Assembly: GCF_040214835.1 (NCBI RefSeq)
Contig: NZ_CP157874.1
Location: 4,344,001-4,408,000 of the forward strand
Length of the DNA stretch: 64,000 nt
From: Pseudomonas asiatica
GTDB lineage: Bacteria > Pseudomonadota > Gammaproteobacteria > Pseudomonadales > Pseudomonadaceae
Direction of reading: 5' to 3'
Shown: piece after piece, positions 23,049 to 31,286 of the stretch
Layout: the number at the start of each line of letters is the position of its first letter
How positions within the stretch are numbered: position 1 is the stretch's first letter
Notes under the pieces: model-generated
Database searches by the model: none
What the model was told of the DNA's origin: nothing
The model's input: the letters and a program-made list of their open reading frames with translations, nothing else
Program-made: the position numbers and the translations under genes

Positions 23049-23405
23049 GAGACAAAACAGATGAACTCAAATCTTTCATATAACACCGAACCTCAAGCAA
23101 ACCAGCGCACTCAAAAACACCGACTTCACGTAGTCTCTATATCGAAGCTGATCACCATTACCTAATTATCAGCTGGTCGCCCTCCGCCGCTCTACTTGCA
23201 CTAATTTCTCATTATGCCAACCACTAAATGACGTAAAGATCGGTTTGCCACTGATTGTATGGTACCGGCTGCGCCGGTGTTCGCGGGCACGCCCGCTCCC
23301 ACAGGAGTTGTGCACAGCCTGAGGCATTCTGCATAACCTGAGGCATGCACAATCCCTGTAGGAGCGGCTTTAGCCGCGAAAGGGCCAGCCCAGCCAATAC
23401 AAGGA
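23049..23405. other. Gene-free gap: low-GC remnant, then two REP elements
   Basis: The first 170 bases are A/T-rich like the effector island. They include a 34-codon frame at 23061-23165 with no good ribosome-binding site, probably not a gene. A partial inverted REP (CCGGTGTTCGCGGGCACGCC) lies at 23272-23304. A second REP variant (GGAGCGGCTTTAGCCGCGAA) lies at 23354-23386. The change in composition near 23220 probably marks the right edge of the acquired island. Confidence 0.6.
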
Positions 23406-23666
23406 TCAGCGCATCAAACCCAACTCGGCATCATCCAACAACGCCTTGGCCATGGCTGCAAAGTAATGCGATGCCCAGAGCATCTGCTGATCGCCATCCA
23501 TCAAACCGGTCAGTGACAAGTCGCGTGCATAGCCCATCAGTTCCGAGGCTTGCTCCCGGGCGCTGCGGCAGGGGATGCCCTCAGCGATACGGAACAGCGG
23601 ATGGGTTTGGCCTTCGCCTTGGTAGAAGTAGGTAACGCCTGGGGTGGTTTTGGTATAGTCGGTCAT
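23406..23666 (-). CDS. DUF3077 family small protein
   Basis: An 86-residue protein. The conserved core (HPLFRIAEGIPCRSAREQASEL) matches DUF3077, a Pseudomonas family of unknown function in which a 'PLF.V..G.P...A...AS.L' pattern is typical. No signal peptide, membrane span or catalytic motif is visible. The start at MTDYTKTTPG is set by AGGA six bases upstream. The 5' leader folds into a long hairpin (23718-23795). It stands alone between REP-rich gaps and has no clear operon partner. Confidence 0.75.
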   Translation of the reverse strand: MTDYTKTTPGVTYFYQGEGQTHPLFRIAEGIPCRSAREQASELMGYARDLSLTGLMDGDQQMLWASHYFAAMAKALLDDAELGLMR

Positions 23667-23700
23667 GGGTTTTCCTGAATGCTCGTTGACCGCCTCTTCC

Positions 23701-23837
23701 GTTTCCACACGAAGGGTGGCGGCTGTACACGGGGTGGAAACCCGAGTGCATTCAGAGAAACTCGGTAGGCACGAGGCCTCCCGGGTACAGCCGCCATGAA
23801 CGACATAACCTGAAATGCTTGCTGCAGGTTTCCACAC
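23701..23837 (-). promoter_or_regulatory. Structured leader: 15-bp stem hairpin flanked by 10-bp direct repeats
   Basis: GGCGGCTGTACACGG at 23718-23732 pairs with CCGGGTACAGCCGCC at 23781-23795 (one mismatch). Inside it, CCGAGT (23742-23747) pairs with ACTCGG (23760-23765). The direct repeat GTTTCCACAC occurs at 23701-23710 and again at 23828-23837, flanking the structure. It lies in the 5' region of the DUF3077 gene. It could be a cis-regulatory RNA, a small RNA or a minute mobile repeat. The rest of the gap to 24132 holds a REP-like palindrome at 24059-24112 and nothing else I can recognise. Confidence 0.45.
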
Positions 23838-24132
23838 CCGATCGCTGAACCGTCAGCGACGGGCAAAGCCTAGAGTGCGGGATTTGCAGGAACAATCAGA
23901 CGCGTGTCGACAGAGGTTGTAGGGTATTTCGCAGGGGGTGGAGTTGCCAGTCCCGAGGCGTAGGAAGAGTCTGGGATTGTTGTAGGTTGCAAGAGTTATG
24001 TCTGGGGAATGCATCTGGGCTGACAGGTGTTCGCCACAACCCTTTCAGTGCCTGTGAGATCGAGCGCCGCCCGCGCGGCGCATCGCGACGCAAGGCCGCT
24101 CCCACAGGGGCCTTGCAGTACCTTGAGAACTG

Positions 24133-25116
24133 TCAGCGCAACAACTCGGAATGCCCCTGCGCCATCGCCACCACCACCTTGCGCTTGCCGGTAAACGGCG
24201 ACCGCGCATGCGCCGCGAGCATGTTGTCGAGCATCAACACATCGCTCTCCAACCACGGAAAGCTGATGGTGCATTCGTCCAGCACCCCGCGCACTTCATC
24301 GAGCAGCGAATCCTCGATGGTCGTACCGTCGCCGTAATACACGTTACGCGGCAGGTCCTCTTCCTCGACGATGTCCATCAACGACTCGCGCACTTCTGGC
24401 TGCAGGTTCGACACATGGAACAGGTGCGCCTGGTTGAACCACACATCCTCCCCGGTCACCGGGTGGCGCGCCACCACCTGGCAGCGCTGGCGGGTGCGCA
24501 ATTCGCCGTCATCCTTCCAGATGCACTCGATGGCATGCGCCCGGCAATAGGCCTCGACCTGGCGCGGGTCTTCAGTGTTGAACACCTGCGACCATTCCAC
24601 ATCAAGGCCGTTGCCGTAGTTGCGCACGTACATCAGCCCCTTCTCCACCAGCCGCTCACGAATGCGCGCCGGCATGCGCCGGTACACCTCGCGGCTGTCG
24701 GCAATCGGCGTCTCGCCACCGGTCTCGGCGGGAATCACGCTGTAGAACCAGATCTTCATCGGCCATTCCAGGGTATAGGCCTGCTCGTTGTGCAGGGGGA
24801 TGCTCTGGTGCGCCGGGTACTCGGTGGAGGTGTACACGCCCTTGGTCACGTTGCTGCGCGGGGTGGAGCCAAACTCGTAGTTGAGCAGCGGGTGACCGAA
24901 GGAAGCGGCGAACTGGCGGAACGCTTCGGCGCCACCCACCTCGAAGCCGCGAAACAGGATGCCGCCAGCCTGCAGCAGGTGCCGGTCCACCAGCGGCTGC
25001 AACTCGGCAAAGGCTTCCAGCAGGTCGATACCCGGCTCCGGCGCGCGCACCAGCAATGGCAGGTTGCCGCGTGCGGCGTCCAGGGGTTCGATCGCAAAGC
25101 TCAGCAGTTCACTCAT
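24133..25116 (-). CDS. syrP: SyrP-like Fe(II)/2-oxoglutarate dioxygenase, aspartyl beta-hydroxylase of the siderophore pathway
   Basis: A 327-residue member of the TauD/SyrP family. The facial triad is visible as HNE (His109, Glu111) and a distal His near 303 (LAAHARSPFTGKRK), with Arg/Lys residues behind it for 2-oxoglutarate. SyrP-type enzymes hydroxylate the beta carbon of aspartate while it is bound to a carrier domain. The neighbouring synthetases contain two Asp-activating modules. The most likely target is the Asp module followed by an epimerase (second synthetase), giving the OH-Asp iron ligand of pyoverdine; the choice of module is inference. GAGGTGA precedes the ATG, and a near-consensus PvdS box (TGAAT-N16-CGT) lies at 25192-25215. 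It is divergent from azurin-pvdE. Confidence 0.85.
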   Translation of the reverse strand: MSELLSFAIEPLDAARGNLPLLVRAPEPGIDLLEAFAELQPLVDRHLLQAGGILFRGFEVGGAEAFRQFAASFGHPLLNYEFGSTPRSNVTKGVYTSTEYPAHQSIPLHNEQAYTLEWPMKIWFYSVIPAETGGETPIADSREVYRRMPARIRERLVEKGLMYVRNYGNGLDVEWSQVFNTEDPRQVEAYCRAHAIECIWKDDGELRTRQRCQVVARHPVTGEDVWFNQAHLFHVSNLQPEVRESLMDIVEEEDLPRNVYYGDGTTIEDSLLDEVRGVLDECTISFPWLESDVLMLDNMLAAHARSPFTGKRKVVVAMAQGHSELLR

Positions 25117-25191
25117 GTCCGGTCACCTCAGGCCAGGGCCGCATAGGCGGCGAAATCGGGATGTGCGCCATGTCGGCGCCTGACTGAATGA

Positions 25192-25215
25192 ACGAGCGGG
25201 CGATGGGGAAATTCA
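25192..25215 (-). promoter_or_regulatory. Near-consensus PvdS promoter for the hydroxylase gene
   Basis: Minus strand TGAAT, 16 bases, CGT: one mismatch to TAAAT-N16-CGT. It lies about 75 bases upstream of the hydroxylase ATG, in the short divergent region shared with azurin-pvdE. Confidence 0.5.
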
Positions 25216-25234
25216 CCCGGCCCGCACACACAGG

Positions 25235-25258
25235 TAAAGCCGGCGCGCGCCGGTTCGT
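25235..25258 (+). promoter_or_regulatory. Near-consensus PvdS promoter for azurin-pvdE
   Basis: Plus strand TAAAG, 16 bases, CGT: one mismatch to TAAAT-N16-CGT. The spacer contains a perfect 14-bp palindrome, CCGGCGCGCGCCGG. It lies about 40 bases upstream of the azurin ATG at 25298. Confidence 0.5.
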
Positions 25259-25297
25259 CTGAACGATGTGCACCCTTCTATCGCCCAGGAACCGTAC

Positions 25298-25747
25298 ATG
25301 ACTCGCCAGCTTCTGCTCCTCGCCCTGCTCGCCGTGGCCCCTGCCGCGTGGTCGGCAGAGCCATGCGCCGTGGAAATCCATGGCACCGACCAGATGACCT
25401 TCGACAAGGCCGCCATCACCGTGCCCAAGGCCTGCGCCGTGTTCACCGTCACGCTCACCCACCCTGGCGACATGCCGAAGAACGTGATGGGCCACAACTG
25501 GGTGCTGAGTACCCAGGCCGACATGCAAGGCGTGCTCGACGACGGCCAGAAAGCCGGCGAGGCACTGGACTACGTGAAGCCCGGCGATACCCGGGTGATC
25601 GCCCACACCCGCCTGATCGGCGGCGGTGAAACAGACAGCATCAGCCTCGACGTCCGGTCGCTGAAGGCAGGTACCGCGTACAGCTTCTACTGCTCGTTCC
25701 CGTTCCATGGCACCTTGATGAAAGGCTCCCTGACCCTAGGCAGCTGA
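25298..25747 (+). CDS. azu: Azurin, periplasmic blue copper protein
   Basis: A 149-residue precursor with a 20-residue signal peptide ([20 protein letters not shown]) cut before EPCAVEI, giving the usual mature length of about 129. Copper ligands are all present: His in MGHNW, then Cys, His and Met in [10 protein letters not shown]. The disulfide cysteines (EPCAVEI and KACAVF) are kept. It carries electrons in the periplasm. I chose the ATG at 25298 because AGGA lies seven bases upstream; a GTG 30 bases earlier is possible but would spoil the signal peptide. It is 33 bases upstream of pvdE on the same strand and so probably cotranscribed. That is interesting because periplasmic oxidation steps complete pyoverdine maturation. 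Confidence 0.96.
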   Translation: MTRQLLLLALLAVAPAAWSAEPCAVEIHGTDQMTFDKAAITVPKACAVFTVTLTHPGDMPKNVMGHNWVLSTQADMQGVLDDGQKAGEALDYVKPGDTRVIAHTRLIGGGETDSISLDVRSLKAGTAYSFYCSFPFHGTLMKGSLTLGS

Positions 25748-25780
25748 CCCGCCCCCACCTCACCAGCGAGATCACGCTTC

Positions 25781-27433
25781 ATGAAAACCTCCTCCCCCGG
25801 GGCCATCCGCGAATTGCTGGGCCTGCTGAAACCCTACCGCCCGGCGGTAATCGTCTCGGTGCTGCTGGGCATGCTCGGCGGCCTTGCCGTGACCGCCCTG
25901 CTGGCCACCGTCAACCAGGGCCTGCATGCCGCTGGCGGTATGAGCCAGGGCGTGATCCTGGCCTTCGCCGGCCTGTGCGTGCTGGCCCTGGTCAGCAGCG
26001 TGGCGGCTGACAGCGGCACCAACTACGTTGGGCAGAAAGTCATCGCCAGGCTGCGCAAGGACCTCGGCGCCAAGGTGCTGTCGGCGCCGATCGAGCAGAT
26101 CGAGCGCTACCGCACCCATCGCCTGATCCCGGTGCTGACCCGCGACGTCGACACCATCAGCGACTTTGCCTTCGCCTTCGCCCCGCTGGCCATCTCGCTC
26201 ACCACCGTGACTGGCTGCATGGCCTACCTGGCCTGGCTGTCGTGGCCGATCTTCCTCATCACCCTGGCGGCCATCGGCATTGGCAGTGGTATTCAGTACG
26301 TGGCCAGGCAGAAAGGCGTGGCCGGCTTCAACGCCGCCCGCGATGCCGAAGACAACCTGCAGAAGCACTACTCGGCCATCGCCGAGGGCGCCAAGGAGCT
26401 GCGCATCGACCGCCGCCGCCGCCACGCCATGCTGACCCGCAACATCCAGGGCACCGCCGACTTCATCGCCAACACCCATATCCGCGCCATCAACATCTTC
26501 GTCGCGGCCAAGAGCCTGGGGTCAATGCTGTTCTTCGTGGTCATCGGCCTGACCCTGGCCCTGCAATCGCTATGGCCGAGCAACGACCCGGCGGTGATGA
26601 GCGGCTTCGTGCTGGTGCTGCTGTACATGAAAGGCCCGCTGGAAACCTTGATCGGCAACCTGCCTATCCTCGGCCGCGCCCAGGTGGCGTTCCGCCGCAT
26701 TGCCGACCTGTCCGAGCGCTTCTCCTCGCCCGAGCCGCACCTGCTGCTGGAGCCGCCGGTCAAGCGCACCGCCCCGGCCAGCGCGCACCTGGAACTGCAC
26801 AACGTCGAGTACGCCTACCCGCCGGTGGACGGCAACGAGCCGTTCCGCGTGGGGCCGGTGAACCTGAGCATCGAACCGGGCGAGATCCTGTTCATCGTCG
26901 GCGAGAACGGCTGCGGCAAGACTTCGCTGATCAAGCTGCTGCTGGGCCTGTACACCCCGCAAAGCGGCGAAGTGCGCCTGAACGGCAAGGCCGTCGGCCC
27001 GGAGGGGCTGGATGACTATCGCCAGCTGTTCACCACGGTGTTCGCCGACTACTACCTGTTCGACGACCTGCCCGAGCATGAACACAGCCTGCCCAGCGAT
27101 GCCACACGCTACCTGGAGCGGCTGGAGATCGCCCACAAGGTGAGCGTGCGCGATGGTGCCTTTACCACCACCGACCTGTCGACCGGCCAGCGCAAGCGCC
27201 TGGCACTGGTCAATGCCTGGCTGGACGGGCGGCCGGTGCTGGTGTTCGACGAATGGGCAGCGGACCAGGACCCGACCTTCCGCCGGGTGTTCTACACCGA
27301 GCTGCTGCCGGACCTGAAGCGTTTGGGCAAGACCATCATCGTGATTTCGCATGATGACCGGTACTTCGATACGGCGGACAAGGTGGTGCACCTTAGCCGG
27401 GGGAAAGTGGTGGAGGCGTTGGAGCCGGCTTGA
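25781..27433 (+). CDS. pvdE: PvdE, pyoverdine (ferribactin) precursor ABC exporter, fused membrane and ATPase domains
   Basis: A 550-residue half-transporter. The N-terminal 320 residues form a six-span exporter membrane domain (VIVSVLLGMLGGLAVTALLA and further segments). The ATPase domain follows, with Walker A GENGCGKTS near 373, signature LSTGQRKRL near 465, Walker B VLVFDEW near 486 and an H-loop in ISHDD. Length and features fit the cyclic-peptide exporter family of PvdE, which moves the acylated pyoverdine precursor to the periplasm as a homodimer. The context supports this: three pyoverdine-type synthetases, a SyrP-like hydroxylase and PvdS-like promoter boxes. It is the second gene after azurin. 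A GC-rich hairpin follows its stop. Confidence 0.93.
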   Translation: MKTSSPGAIRELLGLLKPYRPAVIVSVLLGMLGGLAVTALLATVNQGLHAAGGMSQGVILAFAGLCVLALVSSVAADSGTNYVGQKVIARLRKDLGAKVLSAPIEQIERYRTHRLIPVLTRDVDTISDFAFAFAPLAISLTTVTGCMAYLAWLSWPIFLITLAAIGIGSGIQYVARQKGVAGFNAARDAEDNLQKHYSAIAEGAKELRIDRRRRHAMLTRNIQGTADFIANTHIRAINIFVAAKSLGSMLFFVVIGLTLALQSLWPSNDPAVMSGFVLVLLYMKGPLETLIGNLPILGRAQVAFRRIADLSERFSSPEPHLLLEPPVKRTAPASAHLELHNVEYAYPPVDGNEPFRVGPVNLSIEPGEILFIVGENGCGKTSLIKLLLGLYTPQSGEVRLNGKAVGPEGLDDYRQLFTTVFADYYLFDDLPEHEHSLPSDATRYLERLEIAHKVSVRDGAFTTTDLSTGQRKRLALVNAWLDGRPVLVFDEWAADQDPTFRRVFYTELLPDLKRLGKTIIVISHDDRYFDTADKVVHLSRGKVVEALEPA

Positions 27434-27441
27434 GGCAGCAA

Positions 27442-27460
27442 AGGGGGCTGCGCGCCCCCT
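27442..27460 (+). terminator. GC-rich hairpin after pvdE
   Basis: AGGGGGC pairs with GCCCCCT around a 5-base loop just after the pvdE stop. There is no T tract, so factor-independent termination is uncertain. Confidence 0.4.
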
Positions 27461-27473
27461 CATCAACCACAAT

Positions 27474-27510
27474 CTATAATCGCTCTATAGTCTTTCTATA
27501 ATTCCCTATA
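27474..27510. repeat. Four CTATA motifs at helical spacing
   Basis: CTATA starts at 27474, 27485, 27496 and 27506, spacings of 11, 11 and 10 bases, in an otherwise GC-rich gap between the convergent pvdE and lipid A hydroxylase genes. The repeat core is TCTATAAT/TCTATAGT. All copies lie on the same face of the helix, which suits cooperative protein binding or DNA bending. No function is known to me. Confidence 0.6.
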
Positions 27511-27541
27511 AACACCGAACCAGAGTGGTTTGCTGAGAGGG

Positions 27542-27640
27542 CGCCGGGGGCGCTTTGCGCCCCTATCGCGACACAAGGCCGCTCCTACAGGGGTACTCGA
27601 TCACCTGTAGGAGCGGCCTTGTGTCGCGATGGGCTGCAAG
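27542..27640. repeat. Inverted REP-type pair between convergent genes
   Basis: TCGCGACACAAGGCCGCTCC and its inverse complement are separated by about 12 bases, preceded by a GGGGGCGC-TTT-GCGCCCC hairpin. It probably acts as a bidirectional terminator between pvdE and the lipid A hydroxylase gene. Confidence 0.75.
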
Positions 27641-27659
27641 GCAGCCCTAACAGGCAGAA

Positions 27660-28595
27660 TCAGAACAACCAGTGATACAACAGGTACACCACCACCGCCG
27701 CCAGCACCGGCCGCAGCACGCGGTAGGCCTTGGGGTTGGCGCGCTTGAACTGCTTGACCTTGCTACTGATCCGGTTGCTGAAGCGCTTGCTCCAGGCGTA
27801 GGCCTGGTTGATCCCGCCCACACGCTCGTCGTCGGTGTTCTGCGGCGCGGTGGCACGGCCGAGGAAGGCGCTGACCTGGCGGTTGATGCGGGTCATCAGT
27901 GGGCTGCTTAGCGGGCGTTCGATGTCGCAGAACAGGATCACCCGGGTAACGTCGGTCTCGTTCTTGACCCAGTGCACGTAGGTTTCATCGAACATCACGT
28001 CCTCGCCGTCACGCCAGGCATATTCCTCGCCATCGACGTAGATGCGGCAAGCATCGGAGTTGGGGGTGGACAGGCCCAGGTGGTAGCGCAGGGAACCGGC
28101 GAACGGGTCGCGGTGCGGGTTCAGGTGGCTGCCGCCGGGCAGCAGGGCGAACATCGCGCCCTTGACGTTGGGTATGCTGCTGACCAGCTCGACGGTACGC
28201 GGGCAAAGGGTTTCGGCAGAAGGCAACGGTTTGTCGTACCACTTCAGGTAAAAGCGCTTCCAGCCTTTCTTGAAGAACGAACCGAAGCCTGCGTCGTTAT
28301 CCTTCTCGGCGGCGCGGATGTAGCCCTCGTCGAACAGGCGCATGGCCTCTTCGCGGATTTCCTGCCAGTTGTCCTTCAGCACGTCCAGCTCGGGGAAGCG
28401 CTGGCGGTCCAGGTAGGGCTTGGACGGTACGCCGGAAAACAGGTACATCAGGCTGTTATAAGGGGCGAACAGCGCCGAATGGTTGACGAACTGGCGCAAC
28501 ACCGGCAAGCGAGCCTTGCCGCGCAGGTGCACGAACAGCACGCTGCCAAAAAACACCAGCAAGACACCCGCCTTGGCTGCAAAGGAAAAGGTCAT
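27660..28595 (-). CDS. lpxO: LpxO-type lipid A hydroxylase (aspartyl/asparaginyl beta-hydroxylase family)
   Basis: A 311-residue membrane-bound Fe(II)/2-oxoglutarate oxygenase. An N-terminal membrane anchor (AGVLLVFFGSVLFVHL) is followed by the aspartyl/asparaginyl beta-hydroxylase fold. Iron ligands are visible in HLNPHRDPFAGSLRYHLGL and in ETYVHWVKNE. A C-terminal hydrophobic span (VLAAVVVYLLYHWLF) ends the protein. This layout is typical of LpxO, which 2-hydroxylates secondary acyl chains of lipid A. AAGGAG precedes the ATG at 28595. The gene is convergent with pvdE and I see no PvdS box upstream. A role in siderophore Asp hydroxylation is unlikely, although the fold family includes peptide hydroxylases. 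Confidence 0.85.
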   Translation of the reverse strand: MTFSFAAKAGVLLVFFGSVLFVHLRGKARLPVLRQFVNHSALFAPYNSLMYLFSGVPSKPYLDRQRFPELDVLKDNWQEIREEAMRLFDEGYIRAAEKDNDAGFGSFFKKGWKRFYLKWYDKPLPSAETLCPRTVELVSSIPNVKGAMFALLPGGSHLNPHRDPFAGSLRYHLGLSTPNSDACRIYVDGEEYAWRDGEDVMFDETYVHWVKNETDVTRVILFCDIERPLSSPLMTRINRQVSAFLGRATAPQNTDDERVGGINQAYAWSKRFSNRISSKVKQFKRANPKAYRVLRPVLAAVVVYLLYHWLF

Positions 28596-28794
28596 GCTTT
28601 CACTCCTTGAGGAAGAAACAGGGCTGCGCGCCCTGCACTCCGATAAATCATCCTGCCATCATAAACTGATGCCGCCAGGGTAAAAACAGCCTGGGCAGCA
28701 ACTCAATCATGAAGATTTTGCAATAAACCACGCTGGCGAGCATTGCTGCGGGTCAGCAGTAGGGCATGAAACCTGGTGGCGCCTTGCGCCCCGT

Positions 28795-28876
28795 TCGCGA
28801 CACAAGGCCGCTCCTACAAGGGATTGCGACCTGTTGTAGGAGCGGCCTTGTGTCGCGATGGGCTGCAAAGCAGCCC
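28795..28876. repeat. Inverted REP-type pair
   Basis: TTCGCGACACAAGGCCGCTC and its inverse flank a short loop. GGCTGCAAAGCAGCC follows next to the cysK stop. It lies between cysK and the lipid A hydroxylase gene, both on the minus strand, and so may end the cysK transcript. Confidence 0.75.
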
Positions 28877-28882
28877 CAGAAC

Positions 28883-29857
28883 TTACTGCTGGTTTTCCTG
28901 CTCGCTGAACATGTCGCTGAACAGCATGCTCGACAGGTAGCGCTCGCCGGAGTCCGGCAGAATCACGACGATGGTCTTACCCTGCATTTCCGGCTTTTCG
29001 GCCAGGCGCACGGCCGCCGCCATCGCCGCACCACAGGAAATGCCACAGAGGATGCCCTCTTCCTGCATCAGGCGGATGGCCATGGCCTTGGACTCTTCGT
29101 CGGTCACCGTTTCCACCTGGTCGACGATCGACAGGTCGAGGTTCTTCGGCACAAAGCCTGCGCCGATGCCCTGGATCTTGTGCGGGCTGGGCTTGAGCTC
29201 TTCGCCGGCCAGGGTCTGGCTGATCAGCGGCGATGCCACTGGTTCCACCGCCACCGACAGGATCGCCTTGCCCTGCGTATGCTTGATGTAGCGCGAAACA
29301 CCGGTGATGGTGCCGCCGGTGCCGACGCCCGCCACCAGCACGTCGACCGCGCCGTCAGTGTCGTTCCAGATTTCCGGGCCGGTGGTTTTTTCGTGGATCG
29401 CCGGGTTGGCCGGGTTTTCGAACTGGCCCGGCAGGAAGTACTGGGCCGGGTCGGAGGCGACGATTTCGTTGGCTTTCTCGATGGCGCCCTTCATGCCCTT
29501 GGCCGGGTCGGTCAGCACCAGCTCGGCACCCAGCGCCTTCAGCACCTTGCGGCGCTCCAGGCTCATGGAGGCGGGCATGGTCAGCATCAGCTTGTAGCCA
29601 CGGGCGGCGGCGACGAAGGCCAGACCGATGCCGGTGTTGCCCGAGGTGGGTTCGACGATGGTCATGCCCGGCTTGAGCTTGCCGCTGCTTTCGGCGTCCC
29701 AGACCATGTTCGCGCCGATGCGGCATTTGACCGAGTAGCCCGGGTTACGCCCTTCGATCTTGGCCAGGATGGTCACGCCGCGCGGGGCAATGCGGTTGAT
29801 CTGCACCAGCGGTGTGTTACCGATGGAGTGGGCGTTGTCTGCAAAGATACGGCTCAT
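28883..29857 (-). CDS. cysK: Cysteine synthase A (O-acetylserine sulfhydrylase)
   Basis: A 324-residue PLP enzyme that makes cysteine from O-acetylserine and sulfide. The PLP lysine lies in GYSVKCRIG (Lys44), the substrate-binding loop in EPTSGNTG, and the phosphate-binding loop in GVGTGGT. Length and motifs are typical of CysK. The start [10 protein letters not shown] is preceded by AAGGA about nine bases upstream; an ATG six codons earlier is less likely. It is transcribed alone, divergent from the AsmA-like gene at 29992. Confidence 0.96.
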   Translation of the reverse strand: MSRIFADNAHSIGNTPLVQINRIAPRGVTILAKIEGRNPGYSVKCRIGANMVWDAESSGKLKPGMTIVEPTSGNTGIGLAFVAAARGYKLMLTMPASMSLERRKVLKALGAELVLTDPAKGMKGAIEKANEIVASDPAQYFLPGQFENPANPAIHEKTTGPEIWNDTDGAVDVLVAGVGTGGTITGVSRYIKHTQGKAILSVAVEPVASPLISQTLAGEELKPSPHKIQGIGAGFVPKNLDLSIVDQVETVTDEESKAMAIRLMQEEGILCGISCGAAMAAAVRLAEKPEMQGKTIVVILPDSGERYLSSMLFSDMFSEQENQQ

Positions 29858-29991
29858 GGCAGGGGTCCTTGGCATGAAAAAAAGCAGGGAAAGACCTCAA
29901 GGGTAAGCCCGGGCCGGTGGCCCGTAAAGCCTGTTCGAACTCACGCGGACTCGTTGCGGTCAACCGCATATCCTGCGTTGGAGACACTTCG

Positions 29992-31065
29992 ATGAGAGCC
30001 CGTTATCGCTGGCCGCTGATCGGCCTGGCCAGCCTGATCGTGCTGTTGGTGGCGCTGCACCTGGCCCTGCCCTACCTGGTGCGCGACTACCTCAACGACA
30101 AACTGGCCGACATGGGCGACTACCGTGGCCAGGTGGCCGATGTGGACCTGGCCTGGTGGCGCGGCGCGTACCAGATCAATGGGCTGAAGATCGTCAAGAC
30201 CACCGGCAAGGTGCCGGTGCCGTTTCTCGACGCGCCGCTGATCGACCTGTCGGTGAGCTGGCACGCCCTGTGGTACGACCGCGCAGTGGTTGCCGAAGTG
30301 GTGTTCGACCGGCCGGAGCTCAACTTCGTCGATGGCGGCAACAAACAGAACTCGCAGACCGGTCAGGGCACCGACTGGCGCCAGCAACTGGAAAAACTGC
30401 TGCCGATCACCCTTAACGAGGTTCGCATCGACAAAGGCGTGCTGACTTTCCGCAACTTCAACTCCAAGCCACCCGTCAACCTGAAGGCCACTCAGCTCGA
30501 TGCCAGTATTCGCAACCTCACCAACATTCGTGACGAAAAGGGCCGACGTGATGCCAGCTTCGATGGCACGGCGCTGATCGTAGGCGATGCCAAGGTGGAA
30601 AGTCGCGCCACCTTCGACCCGTTCAGCGATTTCGATGACTTCGAGTTCCGCCTGCGCGCCACGGGTATCGAGTTGCGCAAGCTCAACGACTTCGCCAGCG
30701 CATATGGCAAGTTCGACTTCAATGCCGGGCACGGCGATGTGGTGATAGAGGCCGAGGCGACCAACGGCCGTTTGAATGGGTACATCAAGCCACTGTTGCG
30801 GGATGTGGATGTGTTCGACTGGCAGCAGGATGTGCAGGAAAAGGACAAAGGCTTCTTCCGCTCAGTCTGGGAAGCGCTGGTGGGCGCGACCGAGACGGTA
30901 TTGAAGAACCAGCCGAAGAACCAGTTCGCGACCCGGGTAGAGCTCAGCGGTAGCGTGCACAAGCAGGATATCAGCGCCTTCGAGGCGTTTCTGCAGATCC
31001 TGCGCAACGGGTTCATTCAGGCGTTCAATGCGCGGTATGAGCGTGACGCGCCGGATTCCGACTAG
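29992..31065 (+). CDS. DUF748/AsmA-like membrane-anchored protein
   Basis: A 357-residue protein with one N-terminal membrane span (WPLIGLASLIVLLVALHLAL) and a large periplasmic part made of beta-rich repeats, as in DUF748/AsmA-like proteins. Relatives are linked to outer-membrane lipid homeostasis and lipid transport; that role is by family only. The start MRARYRW at 29992 has GGAGA ten bases upstream. It is divergent from cysK and followed by an REP pair. Confidence 0.75.
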   Translation: MRARYRWPLIGLASLIVLLVALHLALPYLVRDYLNDKLADMGDYRGQVADVDLAWWRGAYQINGLKIVKTTGKVPVPFLDAPLIDLSVSWHALWYDRAVVAEVVFDRPELNFVDGGNKQNSQTGQGTDWRQQLEKLLPITLNEVRIDKGVLTFRNFNSKPPVNLKATQLDASIRNLTNIRDEKGRRDASFDGTALIVGDAKVESRATFDPFSDFDDFEFRLRATGIELRKLNDFASAYGKFDFNAGHGDVVIEAEATNGRLNGYIKPLLRDVDVFDWQQDVQEKDKGFFRSVWEALVGATETVLKNQPKNQFATRVELSGSVHKQDISAFEAFLQILRNGFIQAFNARYERDAPDSD

Positions 31066-31163
31066 GATCGAGTGACGGGGCATTCAGGGACTGAATACCT
31101 GGTCTGCGTTTCCAGTCGGCGAACCCCGCGTTATAGTCGGTGACAAATCGAAAACAGGTGTTG

Positions 31164-31257
31164 GGCCTCTTCGCGGGCACGCCCGCTCCCACAGGTACCC
31201 CACAGATCCGGAAGTTTGTGCAATTCCTGTGGGAGCGGGCGTGCCCGCGAAGAGGCC
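31164..31257. repeat. Inverted REP pair upstream of the MoxR gene
   Basis: GGCCTCTTCGCGGGCACGCC and its inverse complement flank about 45 bases. It lies between the AsmA-like gene and the MoxR ATPase gene. Confidence 0.8.
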
Positions 31258-31286
31258 CTGACAGGCATACGGCAGAGGACAGACCC

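Noticed and set aside
23061..23165. 34-codon open frame after the second immunity gene
   Set aside because: No convincing ribosome-binding site, no recognisable family and short length. It is mentioned only within the gap description.
28596..28794. PvdS box upstream of the LpxO-type gene
   Set aside because: No TAAAT-N16/17-CGT arrangement on the minus strand was found; GATAAATC near 28644 lacks a properly spaced CGT.
31140..31286. Upstream extensions of the MoxR, ptrB and DUF3077 genes
   Set aside because: The added codons translate REP or hairpin DNA, while good ribosome sites precede the shorter starts.
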